This document shows positions 21,584 to 31,391 of a DNA stretch of 64,000 bases, piece after piece (positions within the stretch are counted from its first letter, which is position 1; each line of letters opens with the position of its first letter). The stretch lies in the NCBI RefSeq assembly GCF_001579175.1, contig NZ_KQ970762.1:12690-76689 (forward strand), written 5' to 3'. Source of the stretch: Streptococcus oralis. Its GTDB lineage: Bacteria; Bacillota; Bacilli; Lactobacillales; Streptococcaceae. The notes under the pieces were generated by a model. The model was not told the origin of the DNA. It made no database searches and worked only from the letters and a program-made list of their open reading frames with translations. The translations under genes were made by a program, and so were the position numbers.

Positions 21584-22225
21584 TTATAGCATGAGTATCA
21601 TCAAAAAGCCGATTAAATTATTCAAAGCGTGTAAAGAAATGCTGTAAAGAAGGCCTTTTCGGCTCACATAAGCCAGACCCAAACTCAATCCCAGACTAGC
21701 ATAGACTAAAAACTGTTGCAAAGTCCCTGGAAAATGAATCAAGGCAAAGAGCACACTCGATACAAGGAGAAACAGAGCTGTCTGTTTGCTATTGTCCTGC
21801 TTAGGAAAGAGATAGCGCGCCAAGATTCCTCTAAAGATGAGTTCTTCCGTCAGAGGAGCAAAGACTACCACCATAAAGAAACCAAAGACAGGCTGAGCAA
21901 CTGTCAGTTGTGATACGATTTGTTGATTGACCGACGGATCATCTGGCAAATAGAACTGGGCTGTAATCGCCACTAGCAAAACCAGGGTTGGCAACCAAAT
22001 ATAACGATTAAAAGCCGTCGTCTGGATGCTAACCTTTTCTGTCTGATACCATCTGTAAACTCCATAAACATAGGCCCCTGACAGAACGATATAAAGTGGC
22101 AAGACTCCAAAGATTGAAGCCCCTAGTTCAAGAGCTGACAGAGCCATACTCTGAATCAGACCATAGCCAAAGAAAAAGGATAGAACAGCTAGAAGAAACC
22201 AGCCAAGGTTTTTAAGTAAGTTCAT
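21584..22225 (-). CDS. CPBP-family intramembrane metalloprotease (CAAX/Abi)
   Basis: 213 aa, about six membrane helices. The family motifs are in order: EELIFRGILARYLF (EExxxR), FALIHFPGT (FxxxH) and SLHALNNLIGF (HxxxN). CPBP proteins include CAAX proteases and bacteriocin self-immunity proteins; the substrate is unknown here. It follows the ABC-transporter genes at 9 bp, so it is probably co-transcribed with them and could be an immunity or processing factor. Confidence 0.88.
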   Translation of the reverse strand: MNLLKNLGWFLLAVLSFFFGYGLIQSMALSALELGASIFGVLPLYIVLSGAYVYGVYRWYQTEKVSIQTTAFNRYIWLPTLVLLVAITAQFYLPDDPSVNQQIVSQLTVAQPVFGFFMVVVFAPLTEELIFRGILARYLFPKQDNSKQTALFLLVSSVLFALIHFPGTLQQFLVYASLGLSLGLAYVSRKGLLYSISLHALNNLIGFLMILML

Positions 22226-22234
22226 ATAGGCCTC

Positions 22235-22933
22235 CTATTTCCCTTTATAACTATTTTTCAATACGAAGAGACTAGCTAATCCTAGCAAAAGAATCCATGC
22301 TAGCAAGAGAGCAAGACTTCTCAAAGATAACTCTCCACCACCTTCTTTTAACAGACTTACCAAAGGACCAATGAAAGAATAGTCCAACAGTTTTTGAGCA
22401 GTTGCATTTTGAATGGCAAGAACGGGCAAGAAAGAAAAAATCAGCATAGGAAAAATGCTATAGACTTGCGCCTTCGACTGAGTATCTGATACTGCACCGA
22501 TAAAAATATTAAGAAAGATCATACTGATAGTTGCCAAAATCAGATAGAGACTATAGGCAAGCAAGTAGTTTGTCAAATCCACTTTAAGATAGAGAGGTAG
22601 AAAAACCATAGAAAGAAGCATCACGAGAAGAGGAAGAGCCATCATACTAAGAGTATACTCCGTTGCTGTCACACCACTTAGGATGAGTGATTTAAGATTG
22701 CGCTTTTCCTTATCTTCTGCAATCATAATCGATACCATATAACCACTTCCCATGCTCAAGACCATCGTCAAACTCGTAGAGAGGAGGAACATACTCAATT
22801 CTCCATTCTTATTTAAGAATTCATTTTGTAGAATAGTTATTCCAAAAGGCAGCAATAGAGTCGCCAATAAAGTTGAATTACTAATAATAACTTGTAATCT
22901 TAACCATAGTAGGGCATTTAATTTTCTAAACAT
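22235..22933 (-). CDS. ABC transporter permease
   Basis: 232 aa, six hydrophobic segments. Opens with MFRKLNALLWLRLQVIISNS, typical of ABC-2 type drug/lantibiotic permeases. It overlaps the preceding ATPase gene by 8 bp, so the two encode one exporter. The substrate is unknown. Confidence 0.85.
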   Translation of the reverse strand: MFRKLNALLWLRLQVIISNSTLLATLLLPFGITILQNEFLNKNGELSMFLLSTSLTMVLSMGSGYMVSIMIAEDKEKRNLKSLILSGVTATEYTLSMMALPLLVMLLSMVFLPLYLKVDLTNYLLAYSLYLILATISMIFLNIFIGAVSDTQSKAQVYSIFPMLIFSFLPVLAIQNATAQKLLDYSFIGPLVSLLKEGGGELSLRSLALLLAWILLLGLASLFVLKNSYKGK

Positions 22934-23750
22934 CTAACTTTTCTCCTGTCAATCTGATAAAGATCTCTTCTAAAGTCGGCTCACAAGAGTGAACCATCAT
23001 CAAATCTGTCGTGTCTAAATGTGGCAATTCTTCAAATGGAACTATCTGTTCTCGTCCATCGTTATAAACCACACGTACTTTCTTATCCACATGGTACTTC
23101 TGGATAATATCTTGCGGACTTCCATACTCTATTAAATTACCCTTATTTAAAAGAGATAAGCGATCACAAAGCAGAGTTGCTTCATTCATATCATGCGTGG
23201 TCAGAAAGATAGTTGTCCCCGCCTGCTTTAATTCTTGAAGTAGGCTATGAATCATCTTGGATGTTGTAGGGTCTAAGCCACTGGTTGGCTCATCTAGAAA
23301 GAGAATCTTAGGAGCATTTAGAAGAGCACGAGCCAAGAACATTCGCTGTTTCATACCTGTAGATAGTTTTTCGGCAATAAGATTTTTGGCATCTGATAAC
23401 CCAACTTGATCAAGCACTGTATCTACTCTAGAAGCTTTAAGTCCGTATAACTTAGCATAGATGAGAAGATTTTTATAAAGACTCATCTTTTCATAAAAAC
23501 CACTGCCATCACTAACAATCCCGATTTGTTCTAAATCATTTGAGGTTAAATCTTGAGAATTCTTGCCTAACAAAACTGTTTTACCTTGATCTGCAGCTAA
23601 CTGCCCCGTCAGAACATTGATCATGGTTGTTTTACCTGAACCTGAAGGTCCTAGGAAGCCAAAAATTTCACCCTCTTGAATCTCGAAAGAAAGCTGCTGC
23701 AGAGCTTTCTTGCTTCCAAAACTTTTGCTTACATTTTCAACACGAATCAT
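22926..23750 (-). CDS. ABC transporter ATP-binding protein
   Basis: 274 aa. Walker A GPSGSGKTT, signature LSTGMKQR, Walker B ILFLDEPTSGLD and the switch His in TTHDMNE are all intact. The C-terminal 70 residues are an extension seen in multidrug/antibiotic exporters. Partner of the downstream ABC-2 permease. Third from last in the XRE-regulated operon. Confidence 0.92.
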   Translation of the reverse strand: MIRVENVSKSFGSKKALQQLSFEIQEGEIFGFLGPSGSGKTTMINVLTGQLAADQGKTVLLGKNSQDLTSNDLEQIGIVSDGSGFYEKMSLYKNLLIYAKLYGLKASRVDTVLDQVGLSDAKNLIAEKLSTGMKQRMFLARALLNAPKILFLDEPTSGLDPTTSKMIHSLLQELKQAGTTIFLTTHDMNEATLLCDRLSLLNKGNLIEYGSPQDIIQKYHVDKKVRVVYNDGREQIVPFEELPHLDTTDLMMVHSCEPTLEEIFIRLTGEKLDV

Positions 23751-23760
23751 AGGAACTCCT

Positions 23761-24501
23761 TTATTTGAAATAACGTTTTACCATAGGTAATTGCATCACA
23801 TTGATATAAATATGGATCGCTACTACAAGCAAGAAAGCTAGCAGCTGAATCTCACCTGTCAGAAAAGAAATGATAAGAAGAAAAATATATAAGGCTGGTA
23901 AGACATATTGGTGTAATTGGAATAAAATTCGAAAACTCTGTTCCAAATTAGCCTGACGCTCCCCTTCATCATGAGAATTTATATAGTCCAAAACATCCTT
24001 TGGTGTAGAGAAAAATGCCAAATCAAACTGACGAACAATCGCAATGGTCTTATAAAAATATTTTTGAACGATTAAGAATCCCACAAAGAGTAAGAAAGAA
24101 AGGAAAAATGTTTGATGGCTCGTATGCAATATAATCACTTCATTTAATGAGATAAAAATAGCCAATGGAATCGCTACACCTGTAATATTAAAAGCAACTG
24201 TCCCAAACTCAAGATTACGATTCATTTGCACATAATAGGTTTCATTCAGATTATCATCCATTTCCTCTTGATACAAGGAGTGAAATGTTCTGCTTTTCTT
24301 TAAGAAATTGAAAGTCAAAAGAATGCCAATGAAACCTAACAGTAAACAAATAGCTGATATCCATGGTATCAAGACTTTTACATCTAAAATAATTCCGTTG
24401 GATTCGGCAACAGCCTTAAACATCCCTACAAACACGCCCAAGAAACATCCCAAGACAACAGACATTAAAAATAACAATACACGTTTATTTTTCATATTCA
24501 T
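23761..24501 (-). CDS. DUF3169-like membrane protein
   Basis: 246 aa, six hydrophobic segments in three pairs with a hydrophilic stretch in the middle (residues about 160-190, ending in SHDEGERQANLEQS). It resembles streptococcal DUF3169 proteins that accompany ABC exporters and XRE regulators. No catalytic motif is visible. It lies 10 bp ahead of the ATPase gene. Confidence 0.7.
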   Translation of the reverse strand: MNMKNKRVLLFLMSVVLGCFLGVFVGMFKAVAESNGIILDVKVLIPWISAICLLLGFIGILLTFNFLKKSRTFHSLYQEEMDDNLNETYYVQMNRNLEFGTVAFNITGVAIPLAIFISLNEVIILHTSHQTFFLSFLLFVGFLIVQKYFYKTIAIVRQFDLAFFSTPKDVLDYINSHDEGERQANLEQSFRILFQLHQYVLPALYIFLLIISFLTGEIQLLAFLLVVAIHIYINVMQLPMVKRYFK

Positions 24502-24513
24502 CTTCTTTCTAAA

Positions 24514-24864
24514 CTAAACCAATCCAACTAACCATTGACCAAAAGCTTTCCCTGATTCGAAGATAGCGGTCAAGCCTTCTGTTCCAAGTGACACCAAAAT
24601 CAAACAAACAGCAAGTAAGAGAATAGCTTGGTTTCTAGCTTTTTTTGCTCCATCCCCCAAGGGTTCATTGCCAAGCCAACCTGCTAGATAGGCATAGAGA
24701 GTTACTGTTATAATACCAATCTCCGTAGAAGAGAGAAACAAGAAGACTGTCACCAAACGAACGATATTGGCTTGAATGTTAAAATAATTTCCTAAACCTG
24801 CACAAACACCCGCAAGTTCTTTGTGCTCAGTATCGACTTGAAAACCCGCTAAAAACTCTTTCAT
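24514..24864 (-). CDS. PspC-domain membrane protein
   Basis: 116 aa. An N-terminal PspC-type signature (KELAGVCAGLGNYFNIQANI VRL) leads into a first membrane helix. A second helix (ARNQAILLLAVCLILVSLG) follows. PspC domains occur in membrane-stress regulators. It overlaps the preceding gene by 4 bp (ATGA). Confidence 0.8.
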   Translation of the reverse strand: MKEFLAGFQVDTEHKELAGVCAGLGNYFNIQANIVRLVTVFLFLSSTEIGIITVTLYAYLAGWLGNEPLGDGAKKARNQAILLLAVCLILVSLGTEGLTAIFESGKAFGQWLVGLV

Positions 24865-25067
24865 AACTTTTCTCCTTTTAGGATCTCTTTAAACTTTATC
24901 TTTCTCTCTACCCATCTAAAGACTAATAGTAAAACTATGTTAATCCAGAAGAGGTATTTACTTTCAACAATTGTAAACCAACCAAATAGGCTTCCAATCA
25001 TAGCTAAAAGATTTACGATAAACACAACTATAGATAGATAATAAATCACTTTATACTTGTTCATCAC
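24861..25067 (-). CDS. Small two-helix membrane protein
   Basis: 68 aa. Helices VIYYLSIVVFIVNLLAMIGS and YLFWINIVLLLVFRWV, then a basic tail. It overlaps the XRE regulator upstream and the PspC gene downstream by 4 bp each. Proteins of this type often sit next to Cro/CI-like regulators in streptococci; function unknown. Confidence 0.75.
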   Translation of the reverse strand: MMNKYKVIYYLSIVVFIVNLLAMIGSLFGWFTIVESKYLFWINIVLLLVFRWVERKIKFKEILKGEKL

Positions 25068-25267
25068 TCATCCTCCTCTATACGAAATACCGATTCGACT
25101 GTTTCGTTAAATATCTGCGAAATCTTCAGGGCAATCACAACCGACGGGGTGTATTCGTCCCGTTCTAGTAAGCTAATGGTCTGTCTGGAAACTCCTGCCA
25201 ACTTGGCCAGTTCCGTTTGATTGAGACCATCGCGAGCTCGAAGCTCTTTTAAACGATTTTTAAGCAT
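25064..25267 (-). CDS. XRE-family transcriptional regulator
   Basis: 67 aa, a single helix-turn-helix domain (RARDGLNQTELAKLAGVSRQ TISLLERDEY) and little else, like the YozG/YgzD type. The start is ATG 25267 because AAAGGAGAAAGGA lies just upstream. The longer open frame to 25360 would run through the promoter. First gene of a seven- or eight-gene operon down to the CPBP gene. A perfect palindrome on its -35 box suggests autoregulation. Confidence 0.88.
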   Translation of the reverse strand: MLKNRLKELRARDGLNQTELAKLAGVSRQTISLLERDEYTPSVVIALKISQIFNETVESVFRIEEDE

Positions 25268-25297
25268 TCCTTTCTCCTTTTCTCTTAACTTGCTTAT

Positions 25298-25342
25298 ATT
25301 GTAACACATCTTTTTATTTTTGACAAGCATATTTGTCAAAAA
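25298..25342 (-). promoter_or_regulatory. Promoter and palindromic operator of the XRE operon
   Basis: Minus strand: -35 TTGTCA (25321-25326), 17-bp spacer, -10 TACAAT (25298-25303). TTTTTGACAA (25317-25326) and TTGTCAAAAA (25333-25342) form a perfect 10-bp inverted repeat around GCATAT, overlapping the -35 box. A half-site-like TTTTTGTCA lies a little upstream. Confidence 0.8.
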
Positions 25343-25375
25343 GTTTAACATTTTTGTCATTTTGCAAAAGAAAAA

Positions 25376-25397
25376 GGTCAGGAATAAGATCCTGACC
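25376..25397 (-). terminator. hisS terminator
   Basis: GGTCAGGA pairs with TCCTGACC, 14 bp past the hisS stop codon, with a T-run on the minus strand. Confidence 0.88.
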
Positions 25398-25410
25398 AGT
25401 TTTTCTACTA

Positions 25411-26691
25411 TTAAAACCCTAGTTTTTCAAATACTTCTGAAAAGTTTTGGCTGACAGCATCAAGTGACACTTGAACTTCTTCTCGGGTTTGGTTGTTCTT
25501 GACCGTTACTTGTCCGCTTTCGACTTCACTCTCTCCTAGGGTAATGAGGGTCTTAGCCGCAAAGACATCGGCTGACTTGAATTGAGCTTTGAGTTTACGG
25601 TTGAGGTAATCACGCTCTGCTTTGAATCCTTGTTGGCGAAGGGCTTGTACCAATTCCAAGGCCTTGACATTTGCTCCTTCACCCAAGACTGCGATATAGA
25701 CATCTAGGGCATTTTCGATAGGGAGAGCCACACCTTGCTTTTCAAGGATAAGAAGCAGGCGCTCTACACCAAGTCCAAAACCAAATCCAGCAGTCTCAGG
25801 ACCACCAAAATAGGCAACTAAGCCATCATAGCGACCACCCGCACAGACTGTCAATTCATTGTCCTCGATTTCAGTGATGAACTCGAAAATTGTGTGGTTG
25901 TAGTAGTCCAGACCACGCACCATATTGGTATCAATGATGTAGTCTACACCCAGATTTTCCAACATCTGACGCACAGCATCAAAGTGAGCTTGGCTTTCTT
26001 CATCAAGGAAGTCCAAGATAGAAGGTGCATTCTCCACTGCCACCTTGTCTTCTTTTTCCTTAGAGTCCAAGACACGAAGAGGATTTTCCTCCAAGCGACG
26101 TTGGCTATCCTTAGACAAGGTCTCCTTGAGCGGTGTCAAATAGTCAATCAAGGCTTGACGGTAAGCCGCACGGCTCTCAGGATTTCCAAGAGTGTTGAGA
26201 TGTAGTTTGACACCTTGGATGCCGATTTCTTTCAAGAAATGAGCTGCCATAGCGATAGTTTCCACATCGGTAGCTGGATTGCTTGAGCCAAAACACTCAA
26301 CACCAATCTGGTGGAACTGACGCAAACGACCTGCCTGTGGACGCTCATAACGGAACATAGGGCCCATGTAATAGAACTTACTTGGCTTTTGCACTTCTGG
26401 TGCGAAGAGTTTATTTTCCACATAGGAACGGACAACGGGCGCAGTTCCTTCTGGACGAAGGGTGATATGGCGGTCACCCTTGTCGTAAAAATCGTACATT
26501 TCCTTGGTCACGATATCGGTCGTGTCCCCTACAGAACGGCTGATGACCTCGTAATGCTCAAAAATAGGCGTGCGCACTTCTGCGTAATTATAGCGCTTGA
26601 AAATTTCACGGGCAAAGCCCTCAACGTACTGCCATTTGGCAGACTCAGCAGGTAAAATATCCTGCGTTCCTTTTGGTTTTTGTAATTTCAT
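25411..26691 (-). CDS. hisS: Histidyl-tRNA synthetase
   Basis: Class II synthetase, 426 aa. The start [20 protein letters not shown], motif 2 [20 protein letters not shown], the histidine-A box [14 protein letters not shown] and motif 3 [16 protein letters not shown] are all present. C-terminal anticodon-binding domain from about residue 325. Single-gene unit with its own terminator; no T-box seen in the 76-bp leader. Confidence 0.97.
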   Translation of the reverse strand: MKLQKPKGTQDILPAESAKWQYVEGFAREIFKRYNYAEVRTPIFEHYEVISRSVGDTTDIVTKEMYDFYDKGDRHITLRPEGTAPVVRSYVENKLFAPEVQKPSKFYYMGPMFRYERPQAGRLRQFHQIGVECFGSSNPATDVETIAMAAHFLKEIGIQGVKLHLNTLGNPESRAAYRQALIDYLTPLKETLSKDSQRRLEENPLRVLDSKEKEDKVAVENAPSILDFLDEESQAHFDAVRQMLENLGVDYIIDTNMVRGLDYYNHTIFEFITEIEDNELTVCAGGRYDGLVAYFGGPETAGFGFGLGVERLLLILEKQGVALPIENALDVYIAVLGEGANVKALELVQALRQQGFKAERDYLNRKLKAQFKSADVFAAKTLITLGESEVESGQVTVKNNQTREEVQVSLDAVSQNFSEVFEKLGF

Positions 26692-26767
26692 AGGGTATCC
26701 TCTTTAAACTTAATAGTCTTATTTTACCATAAATAGAGGGATTAAAACAGTATGAAAAAATCAGGAT

Positions 26768-28015
26768 TTAGATGTCATTTTTGAGATTAAGAATTGTCAA
26801 AAAAATAGCTAGCAAGGAAAGGCCAACAAATAGCATCCACGTCAACTGTATATTCCATACGGCTACAAGTGAAAAACAAGCTGTTCCCACAGGTATGGAT
26901 AAGGTAAACAATAAACCTAAAAAATTACTGGTACGAGCTAAAACCTCCGGAGCTAGATTTTTCATGAGCATGGCACTAATCTTTGGTGAAACTTTACCAG
27001 ACACATACAGAGTTAAAAAGAGAAATAGCAAACCAAGTACGACTTGATTGAATACATTCGCCAAACCAACTAGACAGAGTCCTACGGTCGCCCACATCAT
27101 CAATCTAGGCAAGGACTGCTTCCCAAAATAATCATTGCCCGTAAGGCTACTGATGATGACTGCTACTAAAACACAGGCTTGATTGATAAATAGCGCCTCT
27201 GTATAAGAAAAATTCAAGAGAGAATGGCTCAAAAAGAAGATATTATAAATTCCACCCAAAGCGCCACCCAAGGCATTGATAAGCAAGACAGCAAAGAGCA
27301 TAAAACCAAAGTTTTTCTGTCCACTTTTAAGAAAAACGAGGCGTAAATTTCGATAAATTGTTAGGAACTGCTCTTTGATAGATAGCTTCTCATTTTTTAG
27401 TGATTCACCATCAGGAGATGAAATCGACAGGCTTAATTTGCTTTTTCCTAAAAAGAGAATAGAGGCTGATACTAGGAAAAAACAGGCATTGATTCCCGCA
27501 ACGAGGGAAAAATTGTTAACCGATAGCCCTAAAAGCCAGACTCCGAAAGCTTGACCACCAATAGCTGAAATATAGGTGATGAACTGGGAAAAAGAATAAG
27601 CCTCCATCAAATCATTTTCAGCCACTTTTTCCTTAATGAGAGGCATGCGCAAACCACCAGCAAAATCACTGATGATATCACTAATGACATTAATCAAACA
27701 CAGGCTAGAAAAGGCAAATAAACTAGCTTGCTGGACAACTAAAGCTGCTAGAAAAAACAAAACCGCCTGAAACAAACCGCTATAGACCATCCATTTGACC
27801 TTGTCCCTCGTATAATCTGCCCGAATCCCTACAAAAACTGTAAAGAGGGTCGGAAGAATCATGACAATATTCGCCATAGCAACCGCAAAAGATGCTTGTG
27901 GCAAGGTCGATGCATAGACGATAAATACCAGGTTAAAAATCGAAGCACCAAAAGCATTGAAGAATCGTGACAAAGTCAACAGTCGATAAGCTTGATTTCT
28001 AAACAATAATTTCAT
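26768..28015 (-). CDS. MFS transporter
   Basis: 415 aa, about twelve hydrophobic segments. The first loop carries the MFS-type stretch GIRADYTRDKVKWMVYSG (cf. GxxxDRxxR/K). The central cytoplasmic loop is near residues 195-220 (SISSPDGESLKNEKLSIKEQ). Resembles MFS_3/enterobactin-exporter-like efflux proteins; substrate unknown. It lies downstream of the broken Rgg gene on the same strand but beyond that gene's terminator. Confidence 0.85.
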   Translation of the reverse strand: MKLLFRNQAYRLLTLSRFFNAFGASIFNLVFIVYASTLPQASFAVAMANIVMILPTLFTVFVGIRADYTRDKVKWMVYSGLFQAVLFFLAALVVQQASLFAFSSLCLINVISDIISDFAGGLRMPLIKEKVAENDLMEAYSFSQFITYISAIGGQAFGVWLLGLSVNNFSLVAGINACFFLVSASILFLGKSKLSLSISSPDGESLKNEKLSIKEQFLTIYRNLRLVFLKSGQKNFGFMLFAVLLINALGGALGGIYNIFFLSHSLLNFSYTEALFINQACVLVAVIISSLTGNDYFGKQSLPRLMMWATVGLCLVGLANVFNQVVLGLLFLFLTLYVSGKVSPKISAMLMKNLAPEVLARTSNFLGLLFTLSIPVGTACFSLVAVWNIQLTWMLFVGLSLLAIFLTILNLKNDI

Positions 28016-28121
28016 AGATAATCTCCCTTCCTGTTCTAATCCCTATATGAAGTATGACTATAGTATAGCACTTAGAAATTTAAGAGGGAGAACTTTTGAA
28101 TATATGCAACAAATAAAAAAA

Positions 28122-28167
28122 CGATAGAACTTCTTTAATGGCCTGAGAGAGATCAGGAGTTCTATCG
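28122..28167 (-). terminator. Terminator after the Rgg gene
   Basis: CGATAGAACT (28122-28131) pairs with AGTTCTATCG (28158-28167), and an inner stem is formed by CCTGA and TCAGG. A T7 run follows on the minus strand. Confidence 0.88.
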
Positions 28168-28204
28168 CTTCAAATTTTAAATTATTTTCTTACCTTGCAG
28201 ATAT

Positions 28205-29057
28205 TCAAGCATCAGTCGTTTTTCTATAGTATTCGGCAGATTTGTTACAGCCAAGCATCTCAAAAATACGGACAGCATCTTCCATCTTTTTTTGTCCTTC
28301 CTTAACTCTGCCTTGCTTGCTATCAAGGAGACCTTCCGCCCACAAATAGACAATTCGGAAATAGGTCTCGTTTTCCTTGTAGAAATGCTCTTTGATGACA
28401 CCTTTAAAATAATAGGCATTGGTAAATTCTTCACACTCAATGCTAGCTAAAAAACCATTCAATAGCATAGTATGAAAAAGGTTTCGGTTGCCCTTCGTCT
28501 CCATTAGAAAATCAGATTTTCGGACCATTTCTCGTACATATCTAGTAAAAAGAGGAACAGATAAGAGTGGGGAACTAACTGAGAACAAATTAAGTTCATA
28601 GTTCCCCCCAAATCTCGGTAGAAAACAGGTAATCATGAAGGACTTCCCCTTCCTCTCTTGTCAACTCTACCGTTTCATCCATGCTCTTCATATAAGACTT
28701 GATCATAATGGCATTTAGAATATGTTTTTGTTTGTTTTGAGAATTAGCATACTTTTGATACTCCTTGCGATACAAGTCCTCGAGAGGTGCTATGTTCTTT
28801 GGGTCCAAGATATCTGTGATTTCTTTTCTCAACTCAGAATCTGTATCATACTGAAAACCTCTCGCCAGAAAGAGGATTTCCTCTACACTGGCAGATATAT
28901 TTTCTAGGGCAAACAGAAATTTTCCCACCGAAAGTTCACTCTGACCTGTTTCAAATCGGGACAACATGGACGGCGAAAATTGTCCACCAGTTGCTTGTCT
29001 CAGCGAGATATTTCTTGACTCTCGTAATTGTCTAAAGACTTTTCCAATCTGCTCCAT
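28205..29057 (-). pseudogene. Rgg/GadR/MutR-family regulator, frameshifted at a G6 run
   Basis: Two overlapping frames make one Rgg protein of about 284 aa. The N-terminal part (29057 to 28596) has the helix-turn-helix IGKVFRQLRESRNISLRQAT and runs to STEIWGEL then a stop. The C-terminal helical TPR-like part lies in another frame (FGGNYELNLFSVSSPLLSVP to YYRKTTDA, ending 28205). On the coding strand the junction is a run of six G (28604-28609). Removing one G restores TEIWGNYELNLF. It may be a dead gene, a phase-variable switch or a sequencing error. No short hydrophobic peptide gene was found beside it. Confidence 0.85.
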
Positions 29058-29180
29058 AGACTTCCCCTTAATTGAGTATTTTCTTCATTTTATCATATTT
29101 TTCAGAAAATTCATCAAAAACTTGCCAAATTGTCAGAATTATGAGAAAATAGAGGATATTTATCACGTGGAGGGACTGTT

Positions 29181-29522
29181 ATGAGAGACGATATCAAAAT
29201 CAATGACCGCGCTTTGGCCTTACAAGACCAAATTATCGAAAAACTAGAGAAGGTTTTTGACACAGATGTGGAATTGGATGTTTACAATCTAGGGTTGATT
29301 TATGAAATCAATCTGGACGAAACAGGTCTCTGCAAGATTGTCATGACCTTCACCGACACTGCCTGCGATTGTGCAGAAAGCTTACCTATCGAAATCGTGG
29401 CAGGTCTGAAACAAATCGAGGGTATCGAAGATGTCAAGGTTGAAGTTACCTGGTCGCCTGCCTGGAAGATTACACGAATCAGTCGCTACGGCCGCATTGC
29501 CCTTGGACTGCCACCTCGTTAA
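29181..29522 (+). CDS. SufT/MIP18-like (DUF59) iron-sulfur maturation protein
   Basis: 113 aa. Contains the MIP18 family core DVELDVYNLGLIYEI and the Cys-containing loop FTDTACDCAESLP. DUF59 proteins such as SufT assist Fe-S cluster assembly or transfer. The gene starts 123 bp from the Rgg gene and points towards ilvD, whose product is an Fe-S enzyme. That pairing is suggestive, not proof. GGAGGGACTGTT precedes the ATG. Confidence 0.85.
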   Translation: MRDDIKINDRALALQDQIIEKLEKVFDTDVELDVYNLGLIYEINLDETGLCKIVMTFTDTACDCAESLPIEIVAGLKQIEGIEDVKVEVTWSPAWKITRISRYGRIALGLPPR

Positions 29523-29626
29523 TACTCTTCAAAAATCTCTTCAAACCACGTCAGCGTCGGCTTGTCGTACTCAAGTACTGCCTGCGCCTAGCTTTCTAGT
29601 TTGCTCTTTGATTTTTATTGAGTATA
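29521..29626 (+). repeat. BOX element (boxA-boxC, no boxB)
   Basis: About 106 bp. A boxA-like half (CTTCAAACCACGTCAGCGTC near the left end) joins directly to a boxC-like half ending CTTTGATTTTTATTGAGTAT. It is the reverse complement of the copy at 60423-60528, with scattered differences. It begins at the stop codon of the DUF59 gene. BOX elements are mobile-like repeats of the pneumococcus/mitis group and can form RNA stems. Confidence 0.88.
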
Positions 29627-29687
29627 AGCAGGCAAATCACTTTTGAAGATGAAAAGAAGCAAGCCGAAGTTGTCTTGCTTTTTGAGT

Positions 29688-31391
29688 TTATTTTTTACCT
29701 GACTTGTCCATATTCCAGAAGTCTGTCACGGCTCCGCGAGAAGCGGATGATACGATGTGGGCATATTTACCGAGGACACCACGGCTGTAAAGTGGTGGTA
29801 AGGTTGTTTCTGCCTTGCGTTTTTCAAGTTCTTCTTCGGATACGGCCATGGAAATTTCTTTGGTATCTTGGTCAACCGTAACGATATCACCTGTACGGAG
29901 GTAGGCAATCGGTCCACCATCCTGAGCTTCAGGAGCGATATGTCCGACAACCAGACCATAAGTACCACCAGAGAAACGGCCATCCGTCAAGAGAGCAACC
30001 TTGTCTCCTTGACCTTTACCAACAATCATGGATGAAAGGGACAGCATCTCAGGCATACCAGGACCACCCTTAGGTCCCACGAAACGAACAACGACTACAT
30101 CGCCATCAACGATTTCATCTGTCAGAACGGCCTGAATCGCATCTTCTTCTGAGTCAAAGACCTTAGCTGGTCCAACGTGACGACGCACTTTCACACCTGA
30201 TACTTTAGCAACCGCGCCATCAGGGGCAAGGTTCCCATTCAAGATGATAAGCGGACCGTCTGCACGTTTTGGATTTTCAAGTGGCATAATGACTTTTTGA
30301 CCTGGTGTAAGGTCTGCAAAATCAGCCAAGTTTTCAGCGACTGTCTTACCAGTACATGTGATACGGTCTCCATGAAGGAAGCCATTTGCCAAGAGGTATT
30401 TCATAACCGCAGGGACACCACCGACTTCGTAGAGGTCTTGGAAGACATACTGACCAGATGGTTTCAAGTCAGCCAAGTGAGGCACACGTTCTTGGATCGT
30501 ATTGAAGTCCTCAAGTGACAAGTCAACATTTGCGGCGTGGGCAATGGCAAGCAAGTGAAGAGTGGCATTTGTAGAACCACCGAGAGCCATAGTTACAGTA
30601 ATGGCATCTTCAAAGGCTTCACGAGTCAAGATATCTGATGGTTTGAGACCAAGCTCCAGCATCTTAACAACAGCACGTCCTGCCGCTTCGATATCTTCTT
30701 TCTTGTCAGCGGATTCAGCAGGGTGAGATGAAGATCCTGGCAAACTCATACCGAGCACTTCGATAGCAGTCGCCATGGTATTAGCAGTGTACATACCGCC
30801 ACAGCCACCAGGGCCAGGGCAGGCATTACATTCAAGACGTTTCACGTCCTCAGCTGTCATGTCACCGTGGTTCCATTTTCCGATACCCTCAAAGACAGAA
30901 ACCAAGTCAATATCTTTACCATCAAGATTTCCGGGTGCAATAGTCCCACCATAGGCGAAAATAGCTGGGATATCCATATTAGCAATGGCAATCATAGAAC
31001 CAGGCATGTTCTTGTCACAACCACCGATGGCGACAAAGGCATCGACGTTGTGACCACCCATAGCCGCCTCGATTGAGTCTGCGATGATATCACGAGATGT
31101 CAAAGAGAAACGCATACCAGGCGTTCCCATGGCAATCCCGTCCGCTACGGTAATGGTTCCAAACTGTACCGGCCAAGCACCTGCCGATTTGACACCTTCT
31201 TTCGCCAATTTCCCGAAATCATGCAAGTGAATGTTACATGGTGTATTTTCCGCCCAAGTCGAAATCACTCCCACAATCGGTGTTTCAAAGTCCTTATCTG
31301 TCATACCAGTCGCACGAAGCATAGCACGGTTTGGTGATTTAACCATGCTGTCATAAATGCTACTGCGGTGACGTGTATCTAATTCAGTCAT
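29688..31391 (-). CDS. ilvD: Dihydroxy-acid dehydratase
   Basis: Dehydrates 2,3-dihydroxy-3-methylvalerate and -isovalerate in isoleucine/valine synthesis; an Fe-S enzyme of 567 aa. Cluster-ligand blocks GGCDKNMPG and [17 protein letters not shown] are intact, as is the C-terminal [20 protein letters not shown]. Single gene here, not next to other ilv genes. GGGAGGGATAAG precedes the ATG. Confidence 0.97.
   Translation of the reverse strand: MTELDTRHRSSIYDSMVKSPNRAMLRATGMTDKDFETPIVGVISTWAENTPCNIHLHDFGKLAKEGVKSAGAWPVQFGTITVADGIAMGTPGMRFSLTSRDIIADSIEAAMGGHNVDAFVAIGGCDKNMPGSMIAIANMDIPAIFAYGGTIAPGNLDGKDIDLVSVFEGIGKWNHGDMTAEDVKRLECNACPGPGGCGGMYTANTMATAIEVLGMSLPGSSSHPAESADKKEDIEAAGRAVVKMLELGLKPSDILTREAFEDAITVTMALGGSTNATLHLLAIAHAANVDLSLEDFNTIQERVPHLADLKPSGQYVFQDLYEVGGVPAVMKYLLANGFLHGDRITCTGKTVAENLADFADLTPGQKVIMPLENPKRADGPLIILNGNLAPDGAVAKVSGVKVRRHVGPAKVFDSEEDAIQAVLTDEIVDGDVVVVRFVGPKGGPGMPEMLSLSSMIVGKGQGDKVALLTDGRFSGGTYGLVVGHIAPEAQDGGPIAYLRTGDIVTVDQDTKEISMAVSEEELEKRKAETTLPPLYSRGVLGKYAHIVSSASRGAVTDFWNMDKSGKK

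Noticed and set aside
29521-29626. RUP element
   Set aside because: The length is close to RUP, but the boxA core shared with the 60423 copy and the boxC end identify BOX.
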